NCBI GenBank assembly: GCA_000432255.1
Contig: HF989914.1
Location: forward strand, 1 to 64,000
From: Acholeplasma sp. CAG:878
Lineage (GTDB): Bacteria > Bacillota_I > Bacilli_A > RF39 > UBA660
DNA: 64,000 nt
Reading direction: 5' to 3'
Positions 7,885 to 15,760 of this stretch are shown in pieces (position 1 is the stretch's first letter; every line of letters starts with the position of its first letter). The notes under the pieces are model-generated. The model saw only the letters and a program-made list of their open reading frames with translations, had not been told where the DNA came from and ran no database searches. The translations under genes were made by a program, and so were the position numbers.

Positions 7885-9069
7885 TTATTTAATAATTTCT
7901 GAAACGTTACCTGCACCAACAGTTCTTCCGCCTTCACGAATTGAGAACTTAGTTCCGTTTTCAATAGCGATTGGAGCGATTAATTCAACTGTCATTTCAA
8001 CGTTATCACCTGGCATAACCATTTCAACACCAGCTGGTAATTCAATAACACCTGTAACATCTGTAGTTCTGAAATAGAATTGTGGACGATAATTACTGAA
8101 GAATGGTGTATGACGTCCTCCTTCTTCTTTACTTAATACATAAACTTGTGCTTTGAATTTAGTGTGTGGAGTAACTGAACCTGGTTTAGCTAATACTTGA
8201 CCTCTTTCAACTTCTTCACGAGCAACACCACGTAATAATACTCCAGCATTATCTCCAGCTTCAGCATAGTCTAATTGTTTTCTAAACATTTCAATTCCAG
8301 TTACAACTGTTTTTCTTGTTTCCTTTAAACCAACGATTTCAACTTCATCATTAAGTTTTAATTGTCCTCTTTCAACACGTCCTGTAACAACTGTTCCACG
8401 ACCAGTGATTGTGAAAACATCTTCGATTGGCATTAAGAATGGTTTATCAGTATCACGAGATGGTGTTTCAATCCATGAATCTACTGCATCCATTAATTCT
8501 CCAATTTTAGCTTCGTAAGCAGGATCTCCTTCAAGAGCTTTTAAAGCTGAACCACGGATAATTGGAGTGTTGTCTCCGTCAAATCCATATTCGTTTAATA
8601 ATTCACGAATTTCCATTTCAACTAAGTCTAATAATTCTTCATCATCAACCATATCACATTTATTCATGAATACTACCATACGAGGTACACCAACTTGGCG
8701 TGATAATAAGATATGTTCTCTTGTTTGAGCCATAGGTCCATCAGTTGCAGCAATAACTAAGATTGCTCCATCCATTTGAGCAGCTCCAGTAATCATGTTT
8801 TTAACATAATCAGCATGTCCTGGGCAGTCTACGTGAGCATAGTGTCTCTTATCAGTTTCATACTCAACGTGTGCAGTATTAATAGTAATACCACGTTCTC
8901 TTTCTTCAGGTGCCTTATCGATTTGGTCATAAGCTTGGAATTCAGCTTTTCCTTGCTTAGCTAAATAGTTGGTAATAGCAGCTGTTAAAGTTGTTTTACC
9001 ATGGTCTACGTGTCCAATTGTACCAATGTTAACATGTGGTTTTGAACGATCAAATTTTTGTTTTGCCAT
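7885..9069 (-). CDS. tuf: Elongation factor Tu
   Basis: GTPase that delivers aminoacyl-tRNA to the ribosome. The 394 residues are full length: P-loop GHVDHGKTTLT at residue 18, RGITINTAHVEY (switch I), DCPGHADYVKNM (switch II), NKCDMVDDEELL and the GSALKAL G5 motif, then beta-barrel domains 2 and 3 ending in a typical C-terminus. SD AAAGGAGAG lies upstream. It follows fusA, as in the str operon, but has its own promoter at 9102-9130, so it can be expressed above the rest of the operon. Codon choice (GGT, CGT) is that of a highly expressed gene. Confidence 0.98.
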   Translation of the reverse strand: MAKQKFDRSKPHVNIGTIGHVDHGKTTLTAAITNYLAKQGKAEFQAYDQIDKAPEERERGITINTAHVEYETDKRHYAHVDCPGHADYVKNMITGAAQMDGAILVIAATDGPMAQTREHILLSRQVGVPRMVVFMNKCDMVDDEELLDLVEMEIRELLNEYGFDGDNTPIIRGSALKALEGDPAYEAKIGELMDAVDSWIETPSRDTDKPFLMPIEDVFTITGRGTVVTGRVERGQLKLNDEVEIVGLKETRKTVVTGIEMFRKQLDYAEAGDNAGVLLRGVAREEVERGQVLAKPGSVTPHTKFKAQVYVLSKEEGGRHTPFFSNYRPQFYFRTTDVTGVIELPAGVEMVMPGDNVEMTVELIAPIAIENGTKFSIREGGRTVGAGNVSEIIK

Positions 9070-9101
9070 ATTTTTTCTCTCCTTTACTTAATCTCTATTC
9101 C

Positions 9102-9130
9102 ATTTTATACCAAAGAGTATAAAATTTCAA
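9102..9130 (-). promoter_or_regulatory. Internal promoter for tuf
   Basis: TTGAAA (9125-9130), 17-bp spacer, TAAAAT (9102-9107) in the fusA-tuf gap. The leader is about 25 nt. Confidence 0.6.
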
Positions 9131-9149
9131 GTGTTTTTAATTATTTTTT

Positions 9150-11222
9150 TTAATTACCGCCGTTTTTCTTAATGATTTCTTCAGCGATATTACGTGGTAC
9201 TTCTTCATAGTGATCAAATACCATTGTGAATTGTCCACGACCTTGTGTATTACTTCTTAAACTTGTAGCATATCCAAACATTTCAGCAAGTGGTACCATC
9301 GCATCGATTGCAAGGGCATTTCCTCTTGATTCTTGACCAAGTGGACGACCACGACGAGATGTAATATCTCCCATAACACTTCCTAAATATTCGTCTGGAA
9401 CTACTACTTGAACTTTCATAATTGGTTCTAGTAATACTGGTTTACATTTGTTTTTAGCTTCTTTTAAAGCCATTGAAGCAGCAATTTTATATGCCATTTC
9501 TGATGAGTCAACATCGTGGTAAGAACCATCAAATAATGTTGCTTTAACATCAATCATAGGATATCCTGCTAAAACACCATTTGTCATAGCTTCTTGTAAA
9601 CCTTTATCAGTTACTGGAATATATTCTCTTGGAACAACACCACCAACAACTGCGTCAACAAATTCATATCCTTTATCTGGGTTTGGTTCGAATTTAATCC
9701 AAACGTGTCCATATTGTCCACGACCACCAGATTGTTTAATATACTTACCTTCACATTCACCAGTTTGTGTTAATGTTTCACGATAAGATACTTGTGGTTT
9801 ACCAACATTAGCCTCAACACCAAATTCTCTTTTCATTCTATCAACGATGATATCAAGGTGTAATTCACCCATACCAGCGATAATAGTTTGACCAGTTTCA
9901 TGGTCTGTACTAGCTCTAAATGTTGGGTCTTCTTCACTTAATTTTTGTAAAGCTATACCCATTTTATCTTGGTCAGCTTTTGATTTTGGTTCTACTGCTA
10001 ATTGAATAACAGGTTCAGGAAATTCCATAGATTCCAAAATACATGGTTTCTTTTCATCACATAAAGTATCACCTGTAGTTGTATCTTTTAGACCAACTGC
10101 AGCAGCAATATCTCCTGCGTATACATCAGAAATTTCAGTTCTGTTATTAGCATGCATTTGAAGAATACGTCCGATTCTTTCTTTTTTATTTTTAGTTGCA
10201 TTTAATACATATGAACCACTTGATAAGTGTCCTGAATAAACTCTAAAGAATGTTAATTTCCCAACAAATGGGTCTGTCATAACTTTGAATGCTAATGCTG
10301 AGAATGGTTCAGAATCAGAAGGATGTCTTACAATCTCTTTACCATCTAAATCTACACCTTTAATTGATTCAACATCAACTGGGCTTGGTAGATAATCAAC
10401 AACTGCATCAAGTAATAACTTAACGCCCATATTTCCTAGAGCTGTTCCACACATTACTGGGAAGAAATCAACTGCAAGTGTTCCTTTACGAATTGCTTTT
10501 TTAATTAATTCAACACTTACTTCTTCTCCTTCTAAGTATTTATTCATTAACTCATCATCATATTCAGCAACTGCTTCGATTAATTCTTCACGTTTTTTAT
10601 TAGCTATATCAACTAAATCAGCAGGAATTTCAATTTCAGTTGCATTTTCATCTTGTTTACCATCATAGTGGTAAGCTTTCATAGTAACTAAATCAATTAC
10701 TCCATTAAATTCATTTTCAGCACCAATTGGCCATTCAATAGGTTTTGCATTAACGCCTAATCTTGAATCAATAGTTGATAAACTATATTCAAAATTAGCT
10801 CCCATTTTATCCATTTTGTTACAGAAAATCATTCTTGGAACTTTGAATTCAGTTGCTTGACGCCAAACTGTTTCAGTTTGAGGTTCAACACCTGCTTGTG
10901 CATCTAATAGTGCTACTGCACCATCTAATACACGAAGTGAACGAGATACTTCTACAGTGAAATCTACGTGCCCTGGAGTATCGATTATATTTAATCTATG
11001 ACCTTTCCAGAAAGCTGTAGTTGCGGCTGAAGTAATAGTAATACCACGTTCTTGTTCTTGTGCCATCCAGTCCATTTGTGAAGCACCATCATGTGTTTCA
11101 CCAATTTTATGAATTTTACCTGTATGGAACAATACACGTTCTGTACAAGTAGTTTTACCCGCATCGATATGTGCCATAATTCCAAAGTTACGAGTATTCT
11201 CTAAACTATATTGTCTTGCCAT
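9150..11222 (-). CDS. fusA: Elongation factor G
   Basis: Translocase GTPase. The 690 residues cover all five domains: P-loop AHIDAGKTTCTERVL, GETHDGASQMDWM, DTPGHVDFT, CNKMDKMGANF, the domain IV segment SGGRGQYGHVWIKFEP and a C-terminal YATSLRSNTQGRGQFTMVF. It starts 8 nt after the rpsG stop; SD AGGTGAAT lies in that gap and overlaps the rpsG stop. Classic str-operon order rpsL-rpsG-fusA-tuf. Confidence 0.98.
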   Translation of the reverse strand: MARQYSLENTRNFGIMAHIDAGKTTCTERVLFHTGKIHKIGETHDGASQMDWMAQEQERGITITSAATTAFWKGHRLNIIDTPGHVDFTVEVSRSLRVLDGAVALLDAQAGVEPQTETVWRQATEFKVPRMIFCNKMDKMGANFEYSLSTIDSRLGVNAKPIEWPIGAENEFNGVIDLVTMKAYHYDGKQDENATEIEIPADLVDIANKKREELIEAVAEYDDELMNKYLEGEEVSVELIKKAIRKGTLAVDFFPVMCGTALGNMGVKLLLDAVVDYLPSPVDVESIKGVDLDGKEIVRHPSDSEPFSALAFKVMTDPFVGKLTFFRVYSGHLSSGSYVLNATKNKKERIGRILQMHANNRTEISDVYAGDIAAAVGLKDTTTGDTLCDEKKPCILESMEFPEPVIQLAVEPKSKADQDKMGIALQKLSEEDPTFRASTDHETGQTIIAGMGELHLDIIVDRMKREFGVEANVGKPQVSYRETLTQTGECEGKYIKQSGGRGQYGHVWIKFEPNPDKGYEFVDAVVGGVVPREYIPVTDKGLQEAMTNGVLAGYPMIDVKATLFDGSYHDVDSSEMAYKIAASMALKEAKNKCKPVLLEPIMKVQVVVPDEYLGSVMGDITSRRGRPLGQESRGNALAIDAMVPLAEMFGYATSLRSNTQGRGQFTMVFDHYEEVPRNIAEEIIKKNGGN

Positions 11223-11229
11223 AATTCAC

Positions 11230-11697
11230 CTACCAACGATAATGTGCGAAAGCCTTATTAGCTTCTGCCATTCTATGAGTATCTTCACGTTTTTTAACAG
11301 CTGCACCTACTCCGTTAGCAGCATCCATAATTTCATTTGCTAGATTTTCAGCCATTGAATGACCTCCTCTTAATCTAGCATATTGTACTAACCATCTTAA
11401 ACCTAGAGCTTGACTTCTATCTGGTCTAACTTCAATAGGTACTTGGTAGTTAGCTCCACCAACACGACGAGATTTAACTTCTAAAGCTGGTTTGATATTT
11501 TCTAAAGCTTTATTTAATACGTCCATTGGTTCAGAATTTGTTTTTTCTTTAATAATATCAAAAGCATCGTAAAGGATTGTTTGTGCAACACCTTTTTTAC
11601 CATCAATCATTAATCTATTGATTAGTTTTGTAACTAATTTAGAATTATATAGTGGATCTGGTAATACGTCTCTTTTGACTGCACGTTTTTTACGCAT
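11230..11697 (-). CDS. rpsG: Ribosomal protein S7
   Basis: Primary binder of the 16S rRNA 3' major domain. 155 residues with the family landmarks SKLVTKLINRLMIDGKKG, KPALEVKSRRVGGANYQVP and a basic C-terminus ending AHYRW. SD AGAAAGGAGA lies before the ATG. The rpsL-rpsG gap is only 16 bp, too short to hold the S7 autoregulatory mRNA site known in the E. coli str operon. Confidence 0.97.
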   Translation of the reverse strand: MRKKRAVKRDVLPDPLYNSKLVTKLINRLMIDGKKGVAQTILYDAFDIIKEKTNSEPMDVLNKALENIKPALEVKSRRVGGANYQVPIEVRPDRSQALGLRWLVQYARLRGGHSMAENLANEIMDAANGVGAAVKKREDTHRMAEANKAFAHYRW

Positions 11698-11713
11698 CTA
11701 AATTTCTCCTTTC

Positions 11714-12133
11714 TTACTTTTTGTCTTTTGGTCTTTTTGTACCATATTTACTACGTCCTTGACGACGTTTTTCGATTCCATTAGTATCCATAGTACCACG
11801 AACAATGTGATATCTAACACCGATTAAGTCCTTAACACGACCACCTCTAATTAGTACAACACTGTGTTCTTGAAGATTGTGTCCTTCTCCAGGTATATAA
11901 GCTGTAACTTCCATACCATTACTTAAACGAACACGAGCATACTTTCTTAAAGCTGAGTTTGGTTTCTTTGGTGCCATCGTACCAACACGAGTACATACGC
12001 CACGTTTTTGTGGGGAATTTTGGTTAGTTCTTTTTTTATCTTTACTATTGTAACCGATTCCTAAAACTGGTGATTTACTCTTTCTTGTTTTGTTTTGACG
12101 ATTTTTTCTTACTAATTGATTAATAGTAGGCAT
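11714..12133 (-). CDS. rpsL: Ribosomal protein S12
   Basis: Decoding-centre protein, 139 residues from MPTINQLVRKNRQ. SD AGGAGGACGTT precedes this ATG; an upstream in-frame start at 12157 is rejected. APKKPNSALRK carries the usual Lys at the streptomycin-relevant position, but the second hot spot reads GRVKDLIGVRYH: Ile stands where nearly all bacteria have Pro (E. coli P90). The Asp that RimO can methylthiolate is present. First gene of the str operon. Confidence 0.97.
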   Translation of the reverse strand: MPTINQLVRKNRQNKTRKSKSPVLGIGYNSKDKKRTNQNSPQKRGVCTRVGTMAPKKPNSALRKYARVRLSNGMEVTAYIPGEGHNLQEHSVVLIRGGRVKDLIGVRYHIVRGTMDTNGIEKRRQGRSKYGTKRPKDKK

Positions 12134-12179
12134 AACGTCCTCCTTTCTTACACACATCCAGGTGTTTCATTTTTTTGTT

Positions 12180-12215
12180 ATTTTTTTGATTTACCCAAGT
12201 AAATCAAAATCAAAC
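12180..12215 (-). promoter_or_regulatory. Hairpin in the rpsL leader
   Basis: The transcribed strand forms TTGATTTAC / GTAAATCAA around a TTGG loop within the roughly 85-nt leader. An A-run follows rather than U's, so it is not an intrinsic terminator. It could be an mRNA stabiliser or protein site. Confidence 0.35.
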
Positions 12216-12223
12216 ACGATATA

Positions 12224-12253
12224 AATATACCACTTTTATTATATGATTGTCAA
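12224..12253 (-). promoter_or_regulatory. str operon promoter
   Basis: Consensus TTGACA (12248-12253), 18-bp spacer, TATATT (12224-12229), driving rpsL-rpsG-fusA. Confidence 0.75.
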
Positions 12254-12343
12254 GCATTTTAATCCATATTTTTTAAAAAAAATTCGAATGAAATTTTAAA
12301 TACACCACTAAAAATACTAATGATTACTTTAGTCTTTCAATAA

Positions 12344-12496
12344 TCATAACACATACATATAAAAAAGCACTAAAAAATATAAAAATGGTATAAAAAGAGT
12401 TATGTCTTTATTTAAAACAGGTTTATTCTTATTAAATATAGCCTATAATTCTCGAATTAAAGTTCGGCTACCTTTTTCTTTTATTCTATACGACAT
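12344..12496 (-). pseudogene. Possible remnant of a small membrane protein gene
   Basis: Reading from ATG at 12496 gives MSYRIKEKGSRTLIREL, an in-frame TAG, then AIFNKNKPVLNKD and a hydrophobic stretch ITLFIPFLYFLVLFYMYVL before TGA. Without the TAG it would be about 50 residues. No SD is visible. Weak: it may be chance in AT-rich spacer. The rest of 12254-12685 holds a pilin terminator and nothing else I can support. Confidence 0.2.
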
Positions 12497-12561
12497 ATAA
12501 TCAAAATTAAAAATTTAACGTTTTATTATAAACCTTTAAAAAGGTCTTTTTGTGATTAATG

Positions 12562-12606
12562 AAAAAAAGATAGAAATTATAAATTGTCAAAATCTTCTAT
12601 CTTTTT
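12562..12606 (-). terminator. Terminator downstream of pilin-like gene 1
   Basis: Stem AAAAAGATAGAA / TTCTATCTTTTT with T7 on the minus strand, about 80 nt past the stop codon. Confidence 0.65.
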
Positions 12607-12685
12607 CTAATTTTTATACATTTAGGCGAAATTAGTCACTCATTTTGCCCTTATTTTATAAGGTAAAATCAAAAACTGTCCTTAG

Positions 12686-13882
12686 TTAAGATTTTACAAC
12701 ATAAGGGTCTGAGCTTGTTCCACTTCCAGTAACTAATGTATCAGCACTTAGGTTAATAACAGGTCGAACGCCATAATTACTGGCGACATGAAAGTCGCCA
12801 GTACGACCAGCGCTAACAACACCCCAAGCACGTGCATAATCATTATAAGTATAGAAGCCGGCGGGGCTCATCATACAATATGCACTTCCATTTTTTAGAT
12901 AAAAGTTTGAACTACTTCCTATTACTCCACCTGCAAATAGTACTTCATCTATTGTTATCAAACCTACTTTTCCACTTACGACACCTTTTCCGTTTCCATC
13001 TGTTGTACAATCAAATGATGGTGTGTAATTATCTTTTGTTGCTACTGTAGCACTTCCTGCAGTATAGTTTGTATTATATACTACTTTTGCTTGTTCACAA
13101 AAATAATTTCCATTTACCACTTTTTCATCAAAACCTTTGTCACTTATATTTGTTTTATACCAGTTTTCTACTGCTGTTTTGATTTCTGAGTTTGTATAAT
13201 ACATTTTATCATATGTATTGTATGCACTATTAAATTTTTGACTTGAGATAACATTATCTTGTGTTATTAATCTCATTGTTCCATCTTCATTGATTCTTAC
13301 TATTCTCCATACTTTGTCAGCAAACTTTACATAATTATTTTCTACTGCTCCTTTAAAATAATATGTCGTTCCAGTGCTAGTGGTTTTTGAATATAATCCA
13401 TCTCCACTTGTAACAACATTGGAATCATTAGTTCCTAACAACTTTTCTTTGAGTATTGGTTCTGATGATACATCATTTTCTTTAGTACAAGTAACATTAC
13501 TATTAATAGTTCCATCACTATTTACATTCGTACATACATAATCTTTCATTGAAGCAAACTTTACTCCTTCAATCTTAATTCCTTTTTCAACGCTATCTTT
13601 TGAATTATAGATTGTCCATGTTCCTGCTATTGGTTTTTCTCCTGCTACTGTTAATTCATTTACATCTCCAGTAGTTATTTTATTTAAGTTTAGTAATCCT
13701 TCGGCATATTTTGTTCTTACCGCATCGATTACTCCATAGCAACTTTTTTCTATTGACTTAATTTTGGCATTTTCGATGACATTAAATATTATTGGAGTTG
13801 TTATTAAGGCTATTATTGATAATACTACAATTACTGCCAATAATTCAATTAATGTAAATCCTTTTTTCTTTTTATTCTTCAT
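12686..13882 (-). CDS. Pilin-like (prepilin N-terminus) surface protein with C-terminal variable lectin-like domain, locus 1
   Basis: 398 residues. A short basic leader and GFTLIELLAVIVVLSIIALI (residues 8-27) form a type III prepilin signal: cleavage expected after G8, T/E motif present, helix following. Residues 30-120 are a pseudopilin-like stalk with paired Cys. Residues 150-398 (KVWRIVRINEDGTMRL, MYYTNSEIK, YCMMSPAGF, YGVRPVINLSADTL) resemble the DUF6273/FGE-C-lectin-like domains at the end of bacterial surface proteins. The segment after MSPAGF is unusual: 25 of 27 codons end in T or C. SD AAGGAAAGG lies before the ATG. A structured leader with a terminator precedes it. No pilus assembly genes are in the window, so display as a true pilus is unproven. 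Confidence 0.75.
   Translation of the reverse strand: MKNKKKKGFTLIELLAVIVVLSIIALITTPIIFNVIENAKIKSIEKSCYGVIDAVRTKYAEGLLNLNKITTGDVNELTVAGEKPIAGTWTIYNSKDSVEKGIKIEGVKFASMKDYVCTNVNSDGTINSNVTCTKENDVSSEPILKEKLLGTNDSNVVTSGDGLYSKTTSTGTTYYFKGAVENNYVKFADKVWRIVRINEDGTMRLITQDNVISSQKFNSAYNTYDKMYYTNSEIKTAVENWYKTNISDKGFDEKVVNGNYFCEQAKVVYNTNYTAGSATVATKDNYTPSFDCTTDGNGKGVVSGKVGLITIDEVLFAGGVIGSSSNFYLKNGSAYCMMSPAGFYTYNDYARAWGVVSAGRTGDFHVASNYGVRPVINLSADTLVTGSGTSSDPYVVKS
12739..12868 (-). other. Candidate hypervariable (VR-like) segment of pilin-like gene 1
   Basis: The 81-nt core (12773-12853) is flanked by GC-rich AGCCCCGCCGGCTTC (12854-12868, identical in locus 2) and a conserved 3' block whose AACCTAAGTGCTGATAC (12739-12755) is also identical. 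By my count 25 of 27 core codons end in T/C, while A-ending codons are common upstream in the same gene. A 9-bp GC-rich inverted repeat lies inside. Confidence 0.45.
12779..12802. repeat. GC-rich inverted repeat in the variable segment
   Basis: ACTGGCGAC, loop ATGAAA, GTCGCCAGT: a perfect 9-bp stem, exceptional in this AT-rich genome. Locus 2 lacks it. Confidence 0.7.
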
Positions 13883-14020
13883 ATACTACTATTCCTTTCC
13901 TTATTTTTTAATATTATTTAATTTACTACTATTACTACTTTTTATGCACCGCCACCTTTTTTTATAAGTATATTGTTAACTATAAAATACCATTTGATTA
14001 TTTTCACAACACATTCTTTG

Positions 14021-14134
14021 TTAAAAAACAAAAAAACACATCAAAAAACTAGTTTTCTCGTGTTTATTTATATGGTTAGTTAAATACTTCTCTTTATTTG
14101 TTAACTTATTATATATATTATTTAACATAACCAT
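14021..14134 (-). CDS. Possible leader ORF upstream of pilin-like gene 1
   Basis: A 37-codon frame beginning MVMLNNIYNKLTNKEKYLTN with SD AAGGAGTGA 6 nt before the ATG. Locus 2 has an 18-codon counterpart sharing the first nine residues apart from one conservative change. The frame runs through the following terminator hairpin, so translation would interfere with termination. Because conserved bases continue in different frames at the two loci, RNA or DNA structure may matter more than the peptide. Confidence 0.3.
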   Translation of the reverse strand: MVMLNNIYNKLTNKEKYLTNHINKHEKTSFLMCFFVF

Positions 14135-14150
14135 ATTGTTCACTCCTTGT
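14031..14150 (-). promoter_or_regulatory. Structured leader with terminator upstream of pilin-like gene 1
   Basis: Two RNA hairpins on the minus strand: a 17-bp stem with one bulged U (arms 14119-14136 and 14070-14086) enclosing the ATG of the small ORF, then a terminator stem centred on AAAACTAGTTTT with T7 (14031-14064). A 28-nt block (14059-14086) is identical at locus 2. The upstream gene is sigE, the downstream gene the pilin, suggesting an attenuator or a separate small RNA. Confidence 0.6.
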
Positions 14151-14189
14151 TTTTTTTAAATCTTTATTTAATTTGCAAATACAAATCAA

Positions 14190-14208
14190 TAGTCATATCT
14201 TATGACAA
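14190..14208 (-). terminator. Weak hairpin after sigE
   Basis: GTCATA-AGA-TATGAC, followed by a modest T-rich stretch about 35 nt after the sigE stop. Weak alone; the leader terminator downstream may do the real work. Confidence 0.25.
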
Positions 14209-14237
14209 GATAATCGTATCATATAAAATATAAAAAT

Positions 14238-14924
14238 TCAATATTTATTCAACATTTTTAATCTTCTAATTACTTTCTTTTCGATTCTTGAAATATAAGA
14301 TTGACTTATTCCCATAACCTCAGCAACATCTTTTTGAGTCAACTCAGCTTGACCATATAGTCCATACCTTAATGTCATTATTTTTTTATCACGAACTGGT
14401 AATTTATCAATCTCTTCATACAATATTTTTTTATCAATCTCATCTTCTAATGGTTTAGTTACTATATTATTTTCTGTTCCTAAAATATCTTCTAAATGCA
14501 GTTCATTTCCTTCACTATCATAACTAAGACTATCTTCAAAACTAACTTCACTTCTTCTTTTTTTGTTTTTTCTTAAAAACATTAAAATTTCATTATCAAT
14601 ACACCTTGATGCATATGTAGCTAATTTAATATTTTTATCTAATTTATATGTATTAACACCTTTTATTAATCCAATTGTTCCAATACTTACTAAATCTTCC
14701 AAATCCACACCTGTATTTTCATATTTTTTAGCTAAAAACACTACTAATCTTAAATTGTGTTCGATTAATTTTTTTCTTGCTTCCTCTTCACCTTCTTGAC
14801 TCCTAAGCACGTATGCTACTTCATCTTCTTTTGATAATGGTTCTGGTAGCTTATCCGCACTCCCTACATAAAATATTTCACCTGTAAATATTTTTAATAT
14901 TAATTCTTTAATTTTTTTTAACAT
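14238..14924 (-). CDS. sigE: Sporulation sigma factor SigE
   Basis: Mother-cell sigma factor activated when SpoIIGA removes its pro-sequence. 228 residues: a short hydrophobic/basic pro-region (1-18), then FYVGSADKLPEPLSKEDE, HNLRLVVFLAKKYENTGVDLEDL (region 2.1), TIGLIKGVNTYKLDKNIKLATYASRCI (2.3-2.4) and a region 4 helix-turn-helix TQKDVAEVMGISQSYISRIEKK. All parts closely follow Bacillus SigE; the pro-region is several residues shorter. It starts 2 bp after the spoIIGA stop, an operon arrangement conserved in spore formers, which fixes the identity against SigK/SigG. Confidence 0.93.
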   Translation of the reverse strand: MLKKIKELILKIFTGEIFYVGSADKLPEPLSKEDEVAYVLRSQEGEEEARKKLIEHNLRLVVFLAKKYENTGVDLEDLVSIGTIGLIKGVNTYKLDKNIKLATYASRCIDNEILMFLRKNKKRRSEVSFEDSLSYDSEGNELHLEDILGTENNIVTKPLEDEIDKKILYEEIDKLPVRDKKIMTLRYGLYGQAELTQKDVAEVMGISQSYISRIEKKVIRRLKMLNKY

Positions 14925-14925
14925 T

Positions 14926-15690
14926 TCATTCCTCCAATAATTTTTTATTTAACAAACAATCTACTCCATCAATTTTAATTTTATTCTCAAGAATTCCAAT
15001 TATTACTTTTTCATATTCTTTTTCATTAATAATAACTTTATCTGCTTTAAAACATTTTATTAACCCTCTACTAACACCAGTATAAGGTATAAAGTAATAA
15101 TTAGCATCAATATTTATATCAATTAATAAAACTGCTTTTTTAGTAATTGGATCAACTAAATTATTGCCAGTATCTAAAAATCCTTTGCATTTTATTTCCT
15201 TTTTAGAAACATAAATAGTTACATCATAATAGTTATTATAATTGTGTTTTAACCAAATTCCTTGTTTTATATACAAATATAATATTATCGGTGAGGATAT
15301 AATTAAAAATACAAAATTAACCGATAACCCATTATTAATAAAAATCAATCCTTTTTGTTTATACGAAAATGTTACATTTAAAAAGTACAAAAATCCTCCT
15401 AAAATCATACTTGTTGAATATAAATATAGTATATTTTTAAATGTATATTTCAAATCATAATATCCAAAAGTAATCAATACCATTAAAATACTTATAAATA
15501 TTTTAAATATAAATAAAGTAAAAGTTGTAAATTCAAAAAACAAAAATAACATACTTAATCCACCTATAAAAGCTCCAAATATTATTCTTTTTATACTAGC
15601 ATTTCTTTTTAAAACAATAGAAACAGTTAATAATAAAATAAAATCAAAGAAAAAATTCAAAAGCATAATTATATCTATATATATTTTCAT
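14926..15690 (-). CDS. spoIIGA: Pro-sigma-E processing peptidase SpoIIGA
   Basis: Membrane aspartyl protease of the forespore septum that cleaves pro-SigE. The N-terminal half has five hydrophobic segments; the soluble C-terminal half carries CKGFLDTGNNLVDPITKKAV, whose DTGN is the retroviral-type catalytic motif. The start at 15690 (MKIYIDIIMLLNFFFDF) gives 254 residues; an upstream TTG at 15747 is not credible because a -10 box lies between. TATAAT ends only 6 nt before this ATG, so the transcript may be leaderless. Operon with sigE. Confidence 0.92.
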   Translation of the reverse strand: MKIYIDIIMLLNFFFDFILLLTVSIVLKRNASIKRIIFGAFIGGLSMLFLFFEFTTFTLFIFKIFISILMVLITFGYYDLKYTFKNILYLYSTSMILGGFLYFLNVTFSYKQKGLIFINNGLSVNFVFLIISSPIILYLYIKQGIWLKHNYNNYYDVTIYVSKKEIKCKGFLDTGNNLVDPITKKAVLLIDINIDANYYFIPYTGVSRGLIKCFKADKVIINEKEYEKVIIGILENKIKIDGVDCLLNKKLLEE

Positions 15691-15696
15691 AAACAA

Positions 15697-15730
15697 ATTA
15701 TACAAAAAATGATATAAATATTGTGTCGAA
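15697..15730 (-). promoter_or_regulatory. spoIIG promoter with Spo0A box
   Basis: TATAAT (15697-15702) and, 21 bp upstream on the minus strand, TTCGACA (15724-15730), the exact complement of the Spo0A box TGTCGAA. Its TCGACA doubles as a -35-like element with an over-long spacer. Bacillus subtilis spoIIG likewise has a SigA promoter with a long spacer and 0A boxes over the -35 region. Confidence 0.7.
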
Positions 15731-15760
15731 AGAAAGAAAAAAAACAAGCTTTTTTAAGGC

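Noticed and set aside
8776..8964. Open frame antisense to EF-Tu
   Set aside because: No SD, and it lies entirely within a certain gene; it comes from codon bias. The same holds for long antisense frames in fusA, metG-leuS, ppdK and others.
15700..15747. Upstream TTG start for SpoIIGA
   Set aside because: It would start before the -10 box and Spo0A site; the ATG at 15690 begins at the family's usual N-terminus.
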